Below are positions 1 to 6,935 of a stretch of DNA of 11,768 bases, one piece after another. The stretch's first letter is position 1; each line of letters opens with the position of its first letter. The notes under the pieces are model-generated. The model was not told where the DNA came from and made no database searches. It was given only the letters and a program-made list of their open reading frames with translations. Origin of the DNA: Ramlibacter tataouinensis (GTDB lineage Bacteria > Pseudomonadota > Gammaproteobacteria > Burkholderiales > Burkholderiaceae_C); contig DIZF01000004.1 in assembly GCA_002427815.1 (NCBI GenBank), forward strand, positions 1 through 11,768. Reading direction: 5' to 3'. The position numbers and the translations under genes were made by a program.

Positions 1-666
1 GCGGCGCCGGAGCCGGACTACACGCTCTCGTACAACATCGGCGCCGTGACCGATTACCGGTACCGCGGCATCTCGCAGTCGGGGCTGAAGCCGGCCCTGC
101 AGGGCGGCATCGACTTCGCGCACAAGAGCGGCTTCTACCTGGGCACCTGGGCCTCGACGATCAAGTGGATCAAGGACGCCGGGGGCGACGCGCCGGCGGA
201 GCTCGACCTCTACGGCGGCTACAAGGGGACGGCCGGCGCACTGGGCTATGACGTTGGCCTGCTGCGCTACCAGTATCCCGATCACAACCTGGCCATCAGC
301 CCGAACACCACCGAGATCTATGGCGCCGCCACCTACGGCGTGGCGACGCTGAAGTATTCCCACGCCCTGACCAACCTGTTCGGGTTCGCCGACAGCGAGA
401 ACAGCTACTACGTGGAGGGCAGCGCCACGTTCGACCTGGGCAATGGCTTCTCGGTGGTGCCGCACATCGGCTACCAGAAGGTCGCGCACAACTCGGCGTT
501 CTCCTATACCGATTACGCGGTGACGCTCGGCAAGGACTTCGGCAACGGCATCTCGGCCAGCGCCGCCGTGATCGGGACCGATGCCAACAAGGCTCTTTAC
601 GTCAGACCCGACGGCAAGTTCCTGGGCAAGACCGGCCTGGTGGCGGGCGTGAAGTACAGCTTCTGA
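1..666 (+). CDS. TorF-family putative outer-membrane porin (5' end missing)
   Basis: The reading frame is open from base 1 and ends at TGA 664-666, giving 221 residues with the start and signal peptide outside the window. The first visible residues (AAPEPDYTLSYNIG) look like the start of a mature protein just after a signal-peptide cleavage site, followed by TDYRYRGISQS, a stretch typical of the TorF/Gcw_chp family (TIGR02001). Aromatic residues alternate through the protein, and the chain ends in VKYSF with a terminal Phe, the usual signal for insertion of an outer-membrane beta-barrel. The family is thought to form porins, but the substrate is not established. The gene lies 27 bases upstream of glnK on the same strand, so a role in uptake of a nitrogen compound is a reasonable inference, not proven. 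A GTG at 46 is in frame but lies inside the conserved region and is not the real start. Confidence 0.85.
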   Translation, partial: AAPEPDYTLSYNIGAVTDYRYRGISQSGLKPALQGGIDFAHKSGFYLGTWASTIKWIKDAGGDAPAELDLYGGYKGTAGALGYDVGLLRYQYPDHNLAISPNTTEIYGAATYGVATLKYSHALTNLFGFADSENSYYVEGSATFDLGNGFSVVPHIGYQKVAHNSAFSYTDYAVTLGKDFGNGISASAAVIGTDANKALYVRPDGKFLGKTGLVAGVKYSF

Positions 667-679
667 ACACCCCATTCTC

Positions 680-686
680 AAAGGAG
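680..686 (+). promoter_or_regulatory. Shine-Dalgarno site of glnK
   Basis: AAAGGAG lies 7 bases before the ATG at 694. It is the strongest ribosome-binding site in the window and fixes the glnK start. The 27-base gap after the porin stop shows no promoter or terminator, supporting cotranscription with the porin gene. Confidence 0.8.
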
Positions 687-693
687 CGAGACC

Positions 694-1032
694 ATGAAAC
701 TCATCACGGCGATCATCAAACCCTTCAAGCTCGATGAAGTGCGCGAAGCGCTGTCCGGCATCGGCGTGCAGGGCATCACCGTCACCGAAGTCAAGGGCTT
801 CGGGCGCCAGAAGGGCCACACCGAGCTGTACCGCGGCGCCGAATACGTCGTGGACTTCCTGCCCAAAGTGAAGATCGAGGCGGCGGTGGACGACGCGCTG
901 GTCGAGCGCGTCATCGAGGCCGTCGAGGCCGCCGCCCGCACCGGCAAGATCGGCGACGGCAAGATCTTCGTCTACGACCTGGAACAGGTGGTGCGCATCC
1001 GCACCGGCGAAACCGGCAAGGACGCGCTGTGA
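694..1032 (+). CDS. glnK: PII nitrogen regulatory protein GlnK
   Basis: This 112-residue protein has the normal PII length and is full-length. It is a cytoplasmic trimer that senses 2-oxoglutarate and ATP/ADP and binds partner proteins through its T-loop. The T-loop (about residues 37-55) is intact, including Gln39 and Tyr51, the residue uridylylated by GlnD; Tyr46 is also present. The B-loop nucleotide-binding motif TGKIGDGK is at 83-90, and the C-loop arginines Arg101 and Arg103 follow. Direct linkage to amtB, 32 bases downstream, identifies it as the GlnK type that blocks the AmtB pore when nitrogen is sufficient, rather than a GlnB located elsewhere. Expression of such operons usually depends on NtrC and sigma-54, but any such promoter would lie upstream of the porin gene and outside the window. 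Confidence 0.95.
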   Translation: MKLITAIIKPFKLDEVREALSGIGVQGITVTEVKGFGRQKGHTELYRGAEYVVDFLPKVKIEAAVDDALVERVIEAVEAAARTGKIGDGKIFVYDLEQVVRIRTGETGKDAL

Positions 1033-1064
1033 GCCCCGCCAACCCATCACGCAAAGAGATGCCC

Positions 1065-2579
1065 ATGAAAAAAATTCTTGCTTCCCTGGCCCTGGGCCTG
1101 GGCCTGCTGATCGGCGGCACGGCCGCTCTCGCCCAAGCCCCCGCGGCACCTGCAGCCCCGGCGGCGTCCGAGGCGGCCGCTGCGCCAGCCGCTGCTGCGC
1201 CGGCCGCGGCCACTGCGGCGTCCGCCCCGGCGGCTGCTGCAGCGCCGGCACCGGTGCCCAACAAGGGCGACGTGGCCTGGATGATCGTGGCCACCGCCTT
1301 CGTCATCATGATGTCGATCCCCGGCCTGGCGCTGTTCTATGGCGGCCTGGTGCGCAGCAAGAACATGCTGTCGGTGCTGATGCAGGTCTTCGTGACTTTC
1401 TCGCTGATCGTCGTGCTGTGGTGCCTGTATGGCTACAGCCTGGCATTCACGGAAGGGAACAGCTTCATCGGAGGATTCGATCGCGTGTTCATGCGGGGCC
1501 TGTTCGATCCGATGAAGGGCGAGTTCGCCAATACCGGCACCTTCAGCAAGGGTGTCGTGATCCCCGAGCTGCTCTTCATGGCGTTCCAGGCCACTTTCGC
1601 GGCGATCACCTGCTGCCTGATCATCGGCGCCTTCGCCGAGCGCATCAAGTTCTCGGCGATGCTGCTGTTCATGACGCTGTGGTTCACGTTCAGCTACACG
1701 CCGATCGCCCACATGGTGTGGTTCTGGGCCGGTCCTGACGCGTACACCACCAAGGACGTGGTCGAGGCCACCACCGCCAAGGCCGGCCTGATCTGGCAAT
1801 GGGGCGCGCTGGACTTCGCGGGCGGCACCGTGGTGCACATCAACGCCGCTGTGGCCGGCCTCGTGGGCGCCTTCGTGATCGGCAAACGCACCGGCTACGG
1901 CAAGGAATCGTTCGCGCCCCACAGCCTGACCCTCACCATGGTCGGTGCCGCGCTGCTGTGGGTGGGCTGGTTCGGCTTCAACGCCGGCTCGGCGCTCGAA
2001 GCCAACGGTACCGCCGTGCTCGCCTTCATGAACACCTTCTCGGCCACGGCTGCTGCCGTGCTGGCCTGGTGTGTGGGTGAGGCCTTGTCCAAGGGCAAGG
2101 CTTCCATGCTCGGCGCGGCTTCCGGTGCGGTCGCCGGTCTGGTGGCGATCACCCCGGCCTGCGGCAACGTGGGCCTGATGGGCGCGATCGTCATCGGATT
2201 CATCGCCGGCTTCGCCTGCCTGTGGGGCGTCAACGGTCTCAAGCGCATGCTCGGTGCCGACGACTCGCTGGACGTGTTCGGCGTGCACGGCGTGGGCGGC
2301 ATCGTCGGTGCCCTGCTGACCGGTGTCTTCAACACGCAGCTGCTGGGCGGCCCCGGCCAGGTGAGCGACTGGGTCACGGCGACCGTGTCCTCGGTGGGGA
2401 TCGCCGACCAGGTCTGGATCCAGTTCAAGGCCGTGATGGTGACCCTGGTGTGGTCCGGCGTGGTCTCGTTCATCGCCTACAAGATCGTGGATCTGGTGAT
2501 CGGCCTGCGCGTCACCGAAGAGGAAGAGCGCGAAGGCCTGGACATCAGCTCCCACGGCGAAACCGCTTACAACCGCTGA
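1065..2579 (+). CDS. amtB: Ammonium transporter AmtB
   Basis: This is a 504-residue inner-membrane ammonium channel of the Amt/MEP/Rh family. I chose ATG 1065 because it begins a clear signal peptide (MKKILASLALGLG...) with likely cleavage after ALA at residue 23, and AAAGAG lies at 1053-1058. ATG 1059 and a GTG at 1029 that overlaps the glnK stop are less likely. Residues 24-65 are a low-complexity Ala/Pro segment; the channel proper starts near residue 68. The family signature DFAGGTVVHINAA is present with Asp250 and pore His258, and the second pore His is 408 in VFGVHGVGG. PELLFMAFQ and WFGFNAGS carry the gate and pore-lining aromatic positions. The C-terminal tail (LRVTEEEEREGLDISSHGE...) matches the conserved cytoplasmic segment that contacts GlnK. 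The protein is complete and all expected pore residues are present. Confidence 0.95.
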   Translation: MKKILASLALGLGLLIGGTAALAQAPAAPAAPAASEAAAAPAAAAPAAATAASAPAAAAAPAPVPNKGDVAWMIVATAFVIMMSIPGLALFYGGLVRSKNMLSVLMQVFVTFSLIVVLWCLYGYSLAFTEGNSFIGGFDRVFMRGLFDPMKGEFANTGTFSKGVVIPELLFMAFQATFAAITCCLIIGAFAERIKFSAMLLFMTLWFTFSYTPIAHMVWFWAGPDAYTTKDVVEATTAKAGLIWQWGALDFAGGTVVHINAAVAGLVGAFVIGKRTGYGKESFAPHSLTLTMVGAALLWVGWFGFNAGSALEANGTAVLAFMNTFSATAAAVLAWCVGEALSKGKASMLGAASGAVAGLVAITPACGNVGLMGAIVIGFIAGFACLWGVNGLKRMLGADDSLDVFGVHGVGGIVGALLTGVFNTQLLGGPGQVSDWVTATVSSVGIADQVWIQFKAVMVTLVWSGVVSFIAYKIVDLVIGLRVTEEEEREGLDISSHGETAYNR

Positions 2580-2587
2580 ACCAACCA

Positions 2588-2610
2588 GCTGCGGCATCGG
2601 CTGCCGCAGC
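2588..2610 (+). other. Hairpin just after amtB
   Basis: GCTGCGGCA at 2588-2596 and TGCCGCAGC at 2602-2610 form a perfect 9-base-pair stem with a five-base loop. No T-run follows, so it is unlikely to terminate alone. It may protect the amtB mRNA 3' end or act with the stronger hairpin downstream. Confidence 0.5.
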
Positions 2611-2653
2611 CCTGCATAACAACGCAAGTCTCCGCAAGTCTCCTTTGGATGTT

Positions 2654-2692
2654 CGGCCCGCCAGCGCTCACGCGCCAGCGGGCCGCTTTTTT
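2654..2692 (+). terminator. Intrinsic terminator of the porin-glnK-amtB operon
   Basis: CGGCCCGC at 2654-2661 pairs with GCGGGCCG at 2678-2685. The 16-base loop can pair further inside (GCG at 2664-2666 with CGC at 2671-2673). Six Ts follow at 2687-2692. A GC-rich stem followed closely by a T-run is the classic Rho-independent form. It separates the nitrogen operon from the epimerase gene. Confidence 0.8.
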
Positions 2693-2708
2693 GGCCGGCG
2701 TGATCCGG

Positions 2709-2714
2709 CACAAT
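2709..2714 (+). promoter_or_regulatory. Possible -10 element for the epimerase gene
   Basis: CACAAT lies just after the terminator and upstream of AGGAGAG (2722-2728), the likely ribosome-binding site for ATG 2740. A start of transcription near 2721 would fit. No convincing -35 hexamer is seen; a spacing of 16-17 bases falls on the terminator T-run. This is a weak call based on position and resemblance only. Confidence 0.25.
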
Positions 2715-2739
2715 GGGCATCAGGAGAGACGCCCAAGCC

Positions 2740-3594
2740 ATGATCCGACTTCAGGCAGGTGCCCTGTCATGCGAACTCGAGCCGCGGCTGGGGGGCTGCA
2801 TCGCGGGGCTTTGGCTCGGCGACGTGCCGGTGTTGCGCTCGACGCCGGCAGCGCAGCTGAGCTCGGCCCGGCAGGCCGGCTGCTATCCGCTGGTGCCCTA
2901 TTCGAACCGCATCGCCCAGGCCACGCTGTTGTGGCAGGGCACCCAGCATCCGCTGGTGCGCAACAACGGAACCGAGCCCCACGCGATCCACGGCATCGGC
3001 TGGCAGCGGCCCTGGGAGGTGCTGGAAAGCGACGAGCGCTCGGCGCTGCTTTCCTATGAGCACAGGCCCGACAGCGCCTGGCCGTTCGCCTTCGACAGTT
3101 CGCAGACCGTGCAGTTGCGCGAGGGCGCGCTGGCACTAACGCTGTCACTGACCAATCAGTCGCGGCAAAGCGCGCCGGCCGGCCTGGGCTGGCATCCGTA
3201 TTTCGTCAAACGCGCCCGCAGCCGGATCGCGTTCGAGGCGACCGGGCGCTGGGAAATGGGCCCCGACAAGTTGCCGACGCAGCGCCGTGCGGCCCATGGG
3301 CTGGACGCGGACTGCGCTTTTCTGGATGTCGATCATTGCTTCGACGGCTGGGGCGGCACTGTCCTGCTACGCGACGAACTGCTGCGCACGCGAATCAGTT
3401 CCAGCCTGACGCGGCTGGTCGTTTTCACCAACGACACCCGGGACTTCGTCGCCATCGAGCCGGTCAGCCATGTCAACAACGCCGTCAACCTGGTCCATGC
3501 CGGCGCCGATGCCGCGCAGCTGGGCCTGGTCACCCTGCAGCCCGGCGAATCCCTCACCGCCCAGCTGACGATCGAGGTGGAGCGCGTTTCATGA
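2740..3594 (+). CDS. Aldose 1-epimerase (mutarotase) family protein
   Basis: This 284-residue cytoplasmic protein of the galactose-mutarotase-like fold is expected to interconvert alpha and beta anomers of an aldose. Visible motifs are NRI (56-58), the PHAIHG motif with His81 and His84, GWHPYF with the second catalytic His152, FDGW with Asp202, and AIEPVSH with the likely catalytic base Glu240. All expected catalytic positions are present. It resembles the YphB-like branch, whose physiological sugar is unclear. ATG 2740 is preferred because AGGAGAG is at 2722-2728 and the fold begins right after it; an in-frame ATG at 2713 lies upstream of that site. The stop overlaps the start of the next gene in ATGA, so the two are almost certainly translated together. 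Confidence 0.88.
   Translation: MIRLQAGALSCELEPRLGGCIAGLWLGDVPVLRSTPAAQLSSARQAGCYPLVPYSNRIAQATLLWQGTQHPLVRNNGTEPHAIHGIGWQRPWEVLESDERSALLSYEHRPDSAWPFAFDSSQTVQLREGALALTLSLTNQSRQSAPAGLGWHPYFVKRARSRIAFEATGRWEMGPDKLPTQRRAAHGLDADCAFLDVDHCFDGWGGTVLLRDELLRTRISSSLTRLVVFTNDTRDFVAIEPVSHVNNAVNLVHAGADAAQLGLVTLQPGESLTAQLTIEVERVS
3576..3582 (+). promoter_or_regulatory. Shine-Dalgarno site of the SMP-30-like gene
   Basis: GGTGGAG lies within the last codons of the epimerase gene, 8 bases before ATG 3591. It supports the ATGA overlap start at 3591 and translational coupling. Confidence 0.55.
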
Positions 3595-4520
3595 GTTCAT
3601 GGGAAATCGTCGTCGCCCAACCGGACCAGCTGGGCGAATCGCCGTTCTGGCATCCGCAGGAGCGCATGCTGTACTGGGTCGACATCCAGGCGCGGCAGAT
3701 CCGGCGCGTCGATCCGCGCGCGGGCCGGGTGCAGAGCTGGGCCGTGCCGTCGGAGCCGGGCTGCATCGCGCCGGCGGCCGGCGGCGGCCTGGTCATGGGT
3801 TTGCGCGACGGGATCTACCGTGCTCGCAGCTGGGGCGGTCCCCTGGAATGCGTCGCGCGCATGGCGCATGACGTGGCCACCACGCGTTTCAACGACGGCA
3901 AGGCCGATCCGGTCGGACGCTTCTGGGCCGGGACGATGTACGAGCCGCGCGATGCCCGCAAGGCCGAGCTGTACAGCATCGATCTGCGCGCCGACAACGG
4001 CAACGGCGGCCGGCCGCTGGTCCAGCTCAAGGCCGGCAACGCCGTCATCGCCAACGGCCTGGCCTGGTCGCCCGACGCCGGCACGGTGTACTGGGCCGAC
4101 ACCGCCAGCCACATCATCCATGCCTGGGAGTGGGAAGGCCAGGGCAATGTCATGCGCCACCATCGTGTGTTCCAGCAATTCCCCGGCAAGCCGCCGGGCT
4201 GGACGCCGGGGCAACCGGGCTACGGCGGCAGGCCGGACGGCGCCACCGTCGACAGCGCGGGGAACTATTGGTGCGCGATGTACGAAGGCGGCCGGGTGCT
4301 CCAGTTCGCGCCCTCGGGCCAGCTGCTGGCCGAGATCGTGGTGCCGGTGCGCTGCCCCACGATGCCCTGTTTCGGCGGCGACGATCTGAAGACCCTGTTC
4401 GTCACCACTGCCCGGCATTCCCGTTCGCCCCAGGAGCTGCAGGAGCAGCCGCAGGCCGGCTGCGTCATGGCCACCAGGGTCGATGTGGCCGGGTTGCCGG
4501 TGAATTTCGTCCGCGACTGA
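3591..4520 (+). CDS. SMP-30/gluconolactonase/LRE-family sugar lactonase
   Basis: This 309-residue six-bladed beta-propeller protein of the SMP-30 family hydrolyses sugar lactones to sugar acids with a bound divalent metal. The metal ligands expected for the family are visible: Glu16 in LGESPFW, Asn155 in ANGLAWSPD and Asp216 in GRPDGATVD. Asn101 in RFNDGKADP is the substrate-binding position. A Gly/Pro-rich stretch at about 198-213 lengthens the loop before GRPDG. No signal peptide is seen, so it should be cytoplasmic. The ATGA overlap with the epimerase gene implies a shared sugar pathway: a mutarotase supplies the anomer that a dehydrogenase oxidises, and this enzyme opens the lactone. No sugar dehydrogenase is in the window and the sugar (glucose, galactose, arabinose, fucose or other) cannot be told. 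Confidence 0.88.
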   Translation: MSSWEIVVAQPDQLGESPFWHPQERMLYWVDIQARQIRRVDPRAGRVQSWAVPSEPGCIAPAAGGGLVMGLRDGIYRARSWGGPLECVARMAHDVATTRFNDGKADPVGRFWAGTMYEPRDARKAELYSIDLRADNGNGGRPLVQLKAGNAVIANGLAWSPDAGTVYWADTASHIIHAWEWEGQGNVMRHHRVFQQFPGKPPGWTPGQPGYGGRPDGATVDSAGNYWCAMYEGGRVLQFAPSGQLLAEIVVPVRCPTMPCFGGDDLKTLFVTTARHSRSPQELQEQPQAGCVMATRVDVAGLPVNFVRD

Positions 4521-4549
4521 ATTCCGGACGGCGCCGGGCGGGCCGCGCT

Positions 4550-4555
4550 TACCAT
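4550..4555 (+). promoter_or_regulatory. Possible -10 element directly before glcE
   Basis: TACCAT ends 7 bases before the glcE ATG at 4563, so transcription from it would start at or next to the start codon and give a leaderless message. No good -35 is present. The only purine-rich run (GGGGA, 4557-4561) is one base from the ATG, too close for a normal ribosome-binding site. Confidence 0.25.
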
Positions 4556-4562
4556 TGGGGAC

Positions 4563-5660
4563 ATGGACTTCATCCTCAACCCGCTGATCGAACGCATCCG
4601 CGCGGCCGCCGACAGCGGCACGGCGCTGCGCATCCGCGGCGGCGGCAGCAAGGACTTCTACGGCGAGCGGCTGCAAGGCGAGCTGCTCGAGACCACGGCC
4701 CTGGCCGGCATCACCAGCTACGAGCCCACCGAACTGGTGGTCACGGCGCTCGCGGGCACGCCCCTGGTGCAGCTGGAGGCGGTGCTGGCCGAGCGCGGTC
4801 AGTGCCTGCCGTTCGAGCCGCCCCACTTTGGCGGCGGCGCCACCGTAGGCGGCATGGTGGCGGCCGGGCTGAGCGGCCCGGCCCGCGCCAGCGCCGGGGC
4901 GGTGCGCGACTACGTGCTGGGCGTCACGCTGGTCAACGGCAGCGGCGAACTGCTGACCTTCGGCGGCCAGGTCATAAAGAACGTGGCCGGTTATGACGTG
5001 TCCCGTCTGGTCACCGGCACGCTCGGCACGCTGGGGCTCATCGTCGAGGTCAGCCTCAAGGTGTTGCCGGTCGCTCCGGGCGCGGCTACCCTGAAATTCG
5101 AGATGAGCCAGGGCGAGGCCCTGCAGCGGCTGGCGCAGTGGGGCGGACAGCCGCTGCCCCTGAACGCCAGCTGCTGGGTCGACAACGACGGTGTCCACAC
5201 GCTGTACCTGCGCCTGCGCGGTGCGGTGGCGGCCGTGGAATCGGCCTGCCGGACGCTGGGCGGCGAGCGCCAGGACAACGACACGGTCGCGTCCGACTGG
5301 AATCTTTGCCGCGACCAGCGCCTGCCCTGGTTCGAACAGCGCGGTGACCGCGAGCTGTGGCGCCTCGCGGTGGCGCAAACCGCGCCGGTGCTCGACCTGC
5401 CCGAACTGCCGCTGGTCGAATGGCACGGCGGCCAGCGCTGGGTGCGCGTGGAACCCGGTGCCGGAGCCGCGTTGCGCCAGGCCGCCGCACGCGCCGGCGG
5501 CCACGCCACCCTGTTCGCCTGCGCCGGCGGTCGCGCCGCGCCGGCCACCGGCCGCTTTACGCCGTTGGCAACCCCGCTGGATCGCATTCACCGCGAACTC
5601 AAGCGCCAGTTCGATCCCAAGGGCATCTTCAACCCCGGCCGCATGTACCCCGGCTTCTGA
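4563..5660 (+). CDS. glcE: Glycolate oxidase FAD-binding subunit GlcE
   Basis: This 365-residue subunit belongs to the membrane-associated glycolate oxidase (GlcDEF), which oxidises glycolate to glyoxylate and passes electrons to the respiratory chain. The N-terminal half is a PCMH-type FAD domain: IRGGGSKDFYG (24-34) is the first pyrophosphate-binding loop, followed by PPHFGGGATVGGMVAAG, SAGAVRDYVLGV and GGQVIKNVAGYDVSRL. The C-terminus LKRQFDPKGIFNPGRMY is the usual closing motif of the family. It is slightly longer than E. coli GlcE (about 350 residues). glcF follows after 12 bases. The usual upstream partner glcD is absent: the preceding gene, 42 bases away, is the lactonase. GlcD must be encoded elsewhere if the complex is functional. 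Confidence 0.92.
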   Translation: MDFILNPLIERIRAAADSGTALRIRGGGSKDFYGERLQGELLETTALAGITSYEPTELVVTALAGTPLVQLEAVLAERGQCLPFEPPHFGGGATVGGMVAAGLSGPARASAGAVRDYVLGVTLVNGSGELLTFGGQVIKNVAGYDVSRLVTGTLGTLGLIVEVSLKVLPVAPGAATLKFEMSQGEALQRLAQWGGQPLPLNASCWVDNDGVHTLYLRLRGAVAAVESACRTLGGERQDNDTVASDWNLCRDQRLPWFEQRGDRELWRLAVAQTAPVLDLPELPLVEWHGGQRWVRVEPGAGAALRQAAARAGGHATLFACAGGRAAPATGRFTPLATPLDRIHRELKRQFDPKGIFNPGRMYPGF

Positions 5661-5672
5661 CAACAATCCCGG

Positions 5673-6902
5673 ATGCAGACCAACCTCAGCGCCGAATTCA
5701 AGAACACCGCCGAAGGGCGGGAGGCGGAGGCGATCCTGCGCAAGTGCGTGCACTGCGGCTTTTGCACCGCGACCTGCCCGACCTATCAGATCCTGGGCGA
5801 CGAACTGGACGGCCCGCGCGGACGCATCTACCTGATCAAGCAGGTGCTCGAAGGCGTGCCGCCCACGCGCCGGACCCAGCTGCACCTGGACCGGTGCCTG
5901 ACCTGCCGCAACTGCGAAAGCACCTGTCCCAGCGGCGTCGAGTACGGCCACCTGGTGGACATCGGACGGCGCATCGTCGAGGAAAGGGTGCCCCGCAGCG
6001 CTGCCGCCAAGGCCGTGCGCTGGAGCCTGAAGGAGGGCCTGAGTTCGCCCATGTTCGGGTCGGCGATGAAACTGGGGCAGGGCGTGCGCTCCCTGCTGCC
6101 GCAGGCACTGAAGAACAAGGTCCCGGCCCAGCAGTCCGCCGGCCGCTGGCCCGTGCGCGAGCATGAGCGCAAGGTGCTGATGCTGGCCGGCTGCGTCCAG
6201 CCGTCGATGATGCCCAACATCAACAGCGCCACCGCCCGCGTGCTCGACGCGGCGGGCATCCAGACCCTGGTGGCGCCGGGCGCCGGTTGCTGCGGCGCCG
6301 TCAAGTTCCACCTGAACGACCAGGCAGGCGGGCTGGCGCAGATGCGCGCCAACATCGACGCCTGGTGGCCGGCGGTGGCGGCGGGCCGCGTCGAGGCCAT
6401 CGTGATGAACGCCTCGGGCTGCGGCGTCACCGTGAAGGAATACGGGCATCACCTGCAGCACGACAGCGCCTACGCGAGCAAGGCGCAACGCATCTCGGAA
6501 CTGACGCGCGACCTGAGCGAACTGCTGCCCGGCCTGGTGGCGGCATTGCGCGGCAAGGTGCGGCCCGCGCCGGGGCTATTGGCGTTTCATCCCCCGTGCA
6601 GCCTGCAGCACGGCATGAAGTTGCGCGGCGGTGTCGAGCGCTACCTGGCCGAGCTGGGTTTCAGGGTGCAGGTGGCGCCCGTCGAATCGCATTTGTGCTG
6701 CGGTTCGGCCGGCACCTATTCGGTGCTGCAGCCCGAGATCGCCACCCAGTTGCGCGATCGCAAGCTGGCCCACCTGGGCGAGTTGCAGCCGCTGGCGATC
6801 ATCTCCGCCAACATGGGTTGCATCACCCACCTGCAAGGCGGCACCGCGACACCGGTGCGGCATTGGGTCGAGGTACTGGACGAGGCGCTGCTGCCGTCCT
6901 GA
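5673..6902 (+). CDS. glcF: Glycolate oxidase iron-sulfur subunit GlcF
   Basis: This 409-residue protein aligns by eye with E. coli GlcF along its length. Two [4Fe-4S] ferredoxin motifs are complete: Cys25, 28, 31, 35 in CVHCGFCTATCP and Cys75, 78, 81, 85 in CLTCRNCESTCP. Two CCG domains follow, with Cys174, Cys206-207 and Cys250 in the first, and Cys309, Cys342-343 and Cys383 in the second. It carries electrons from the FAD subunits towards the quinone pool at the inner membrane. ATG 5673 is supported by the typical start MQTNLSAEF. No clear Shine-Dalgarno is visible in the 12-base gap after glcE, so translation may be coupled to glcE or begin by another route. It is the last gene of the plus-strand block. 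Confidence 0.95.
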   Translation: MQTNLSAEFKNTAEGREAEAILRKCVHCGFCTATCPTYQILGDELDGPRGRIYLIKQVLEGVPPTRRTQLHLDRCLTCRNCESTCPSGVEYGHLVDIGRRIVEERVPRSAAAKAVRWSLKEGLSSPMFGSAMKLGQGVRSLLPQALKNKVPAQQSAGRWPVREHERKVLMLAGCVQPSMMPNINSATARVLDAAGIQTLVAPGAGCCGAVKFHLNDQAGGLAQMRANIDAWWPAVAAGRVEAIVMNASGCGVTVKEYGHHLQHDSAYASKAQRISELTRDLSELLPGLVAALRGKVRPAPGLLAFHPPCSLQHGMKLRGGVERYLAELGFRVQVAPVESHLCCGSAGTYSVLQPEIATQLRDRKLAHLGELQPLAIISANMGCITHLQGGTATPVRHWVEVLDEALLPS

Positions 6903-6908
6903 TCCGGC

Positions 6909-6930
6909 TCCCGGCCCGGCGTGGCCGGGA
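6909..6930. terminator. Hairpin between convergent glcF and gpx
   Basis: TCCCGGCC (6909-6916) and GGCCGGGA (6923-6930) form an 8-base-pair stem with loop CGGCGT in the 33-base gap between the two stop codons. No T-run follows on either strand. Position suggests a shared end for both transcripts, possibly with Rho, but efficiency is uncertain. Confidence 0.5.
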
Positions 6931-6935
6931 CGCAG

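Noticed and set aside
1029..1064. GTG at 1029 overlapping the glnK stop as the amtB start
   Set aside because: It would put a polar 12-residue extension before a good signal peptide; ATG 1065 has AAAGAG 6 bases upstream and a normal signal-peptide start.
2713..2739. ATG 2713 as the start of the epimerase gene
   Set aside because: It lies upstream of the AGGAGAG ribosome site, within a possible -10 element, and the added nine residues are not family-like.
1047..2741. A 564-codon minus-strand open frame opposite amtB
   Set aside because: Low-complexity His/Arg/Gly-rich translation with no recognisable motif; amtB on the other strand explains the region fully.
3597..6488. A 963-codon open frame on the minus strand, antisense to the lactonase, glcE and glcF
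   Set aside because: Its translation is rich in His, Arg, Gly, Ala and Gln without any domain, and it lies opposite three clearly recognised genes. Long antisense frames of this kind are common in GC-rich DNA.
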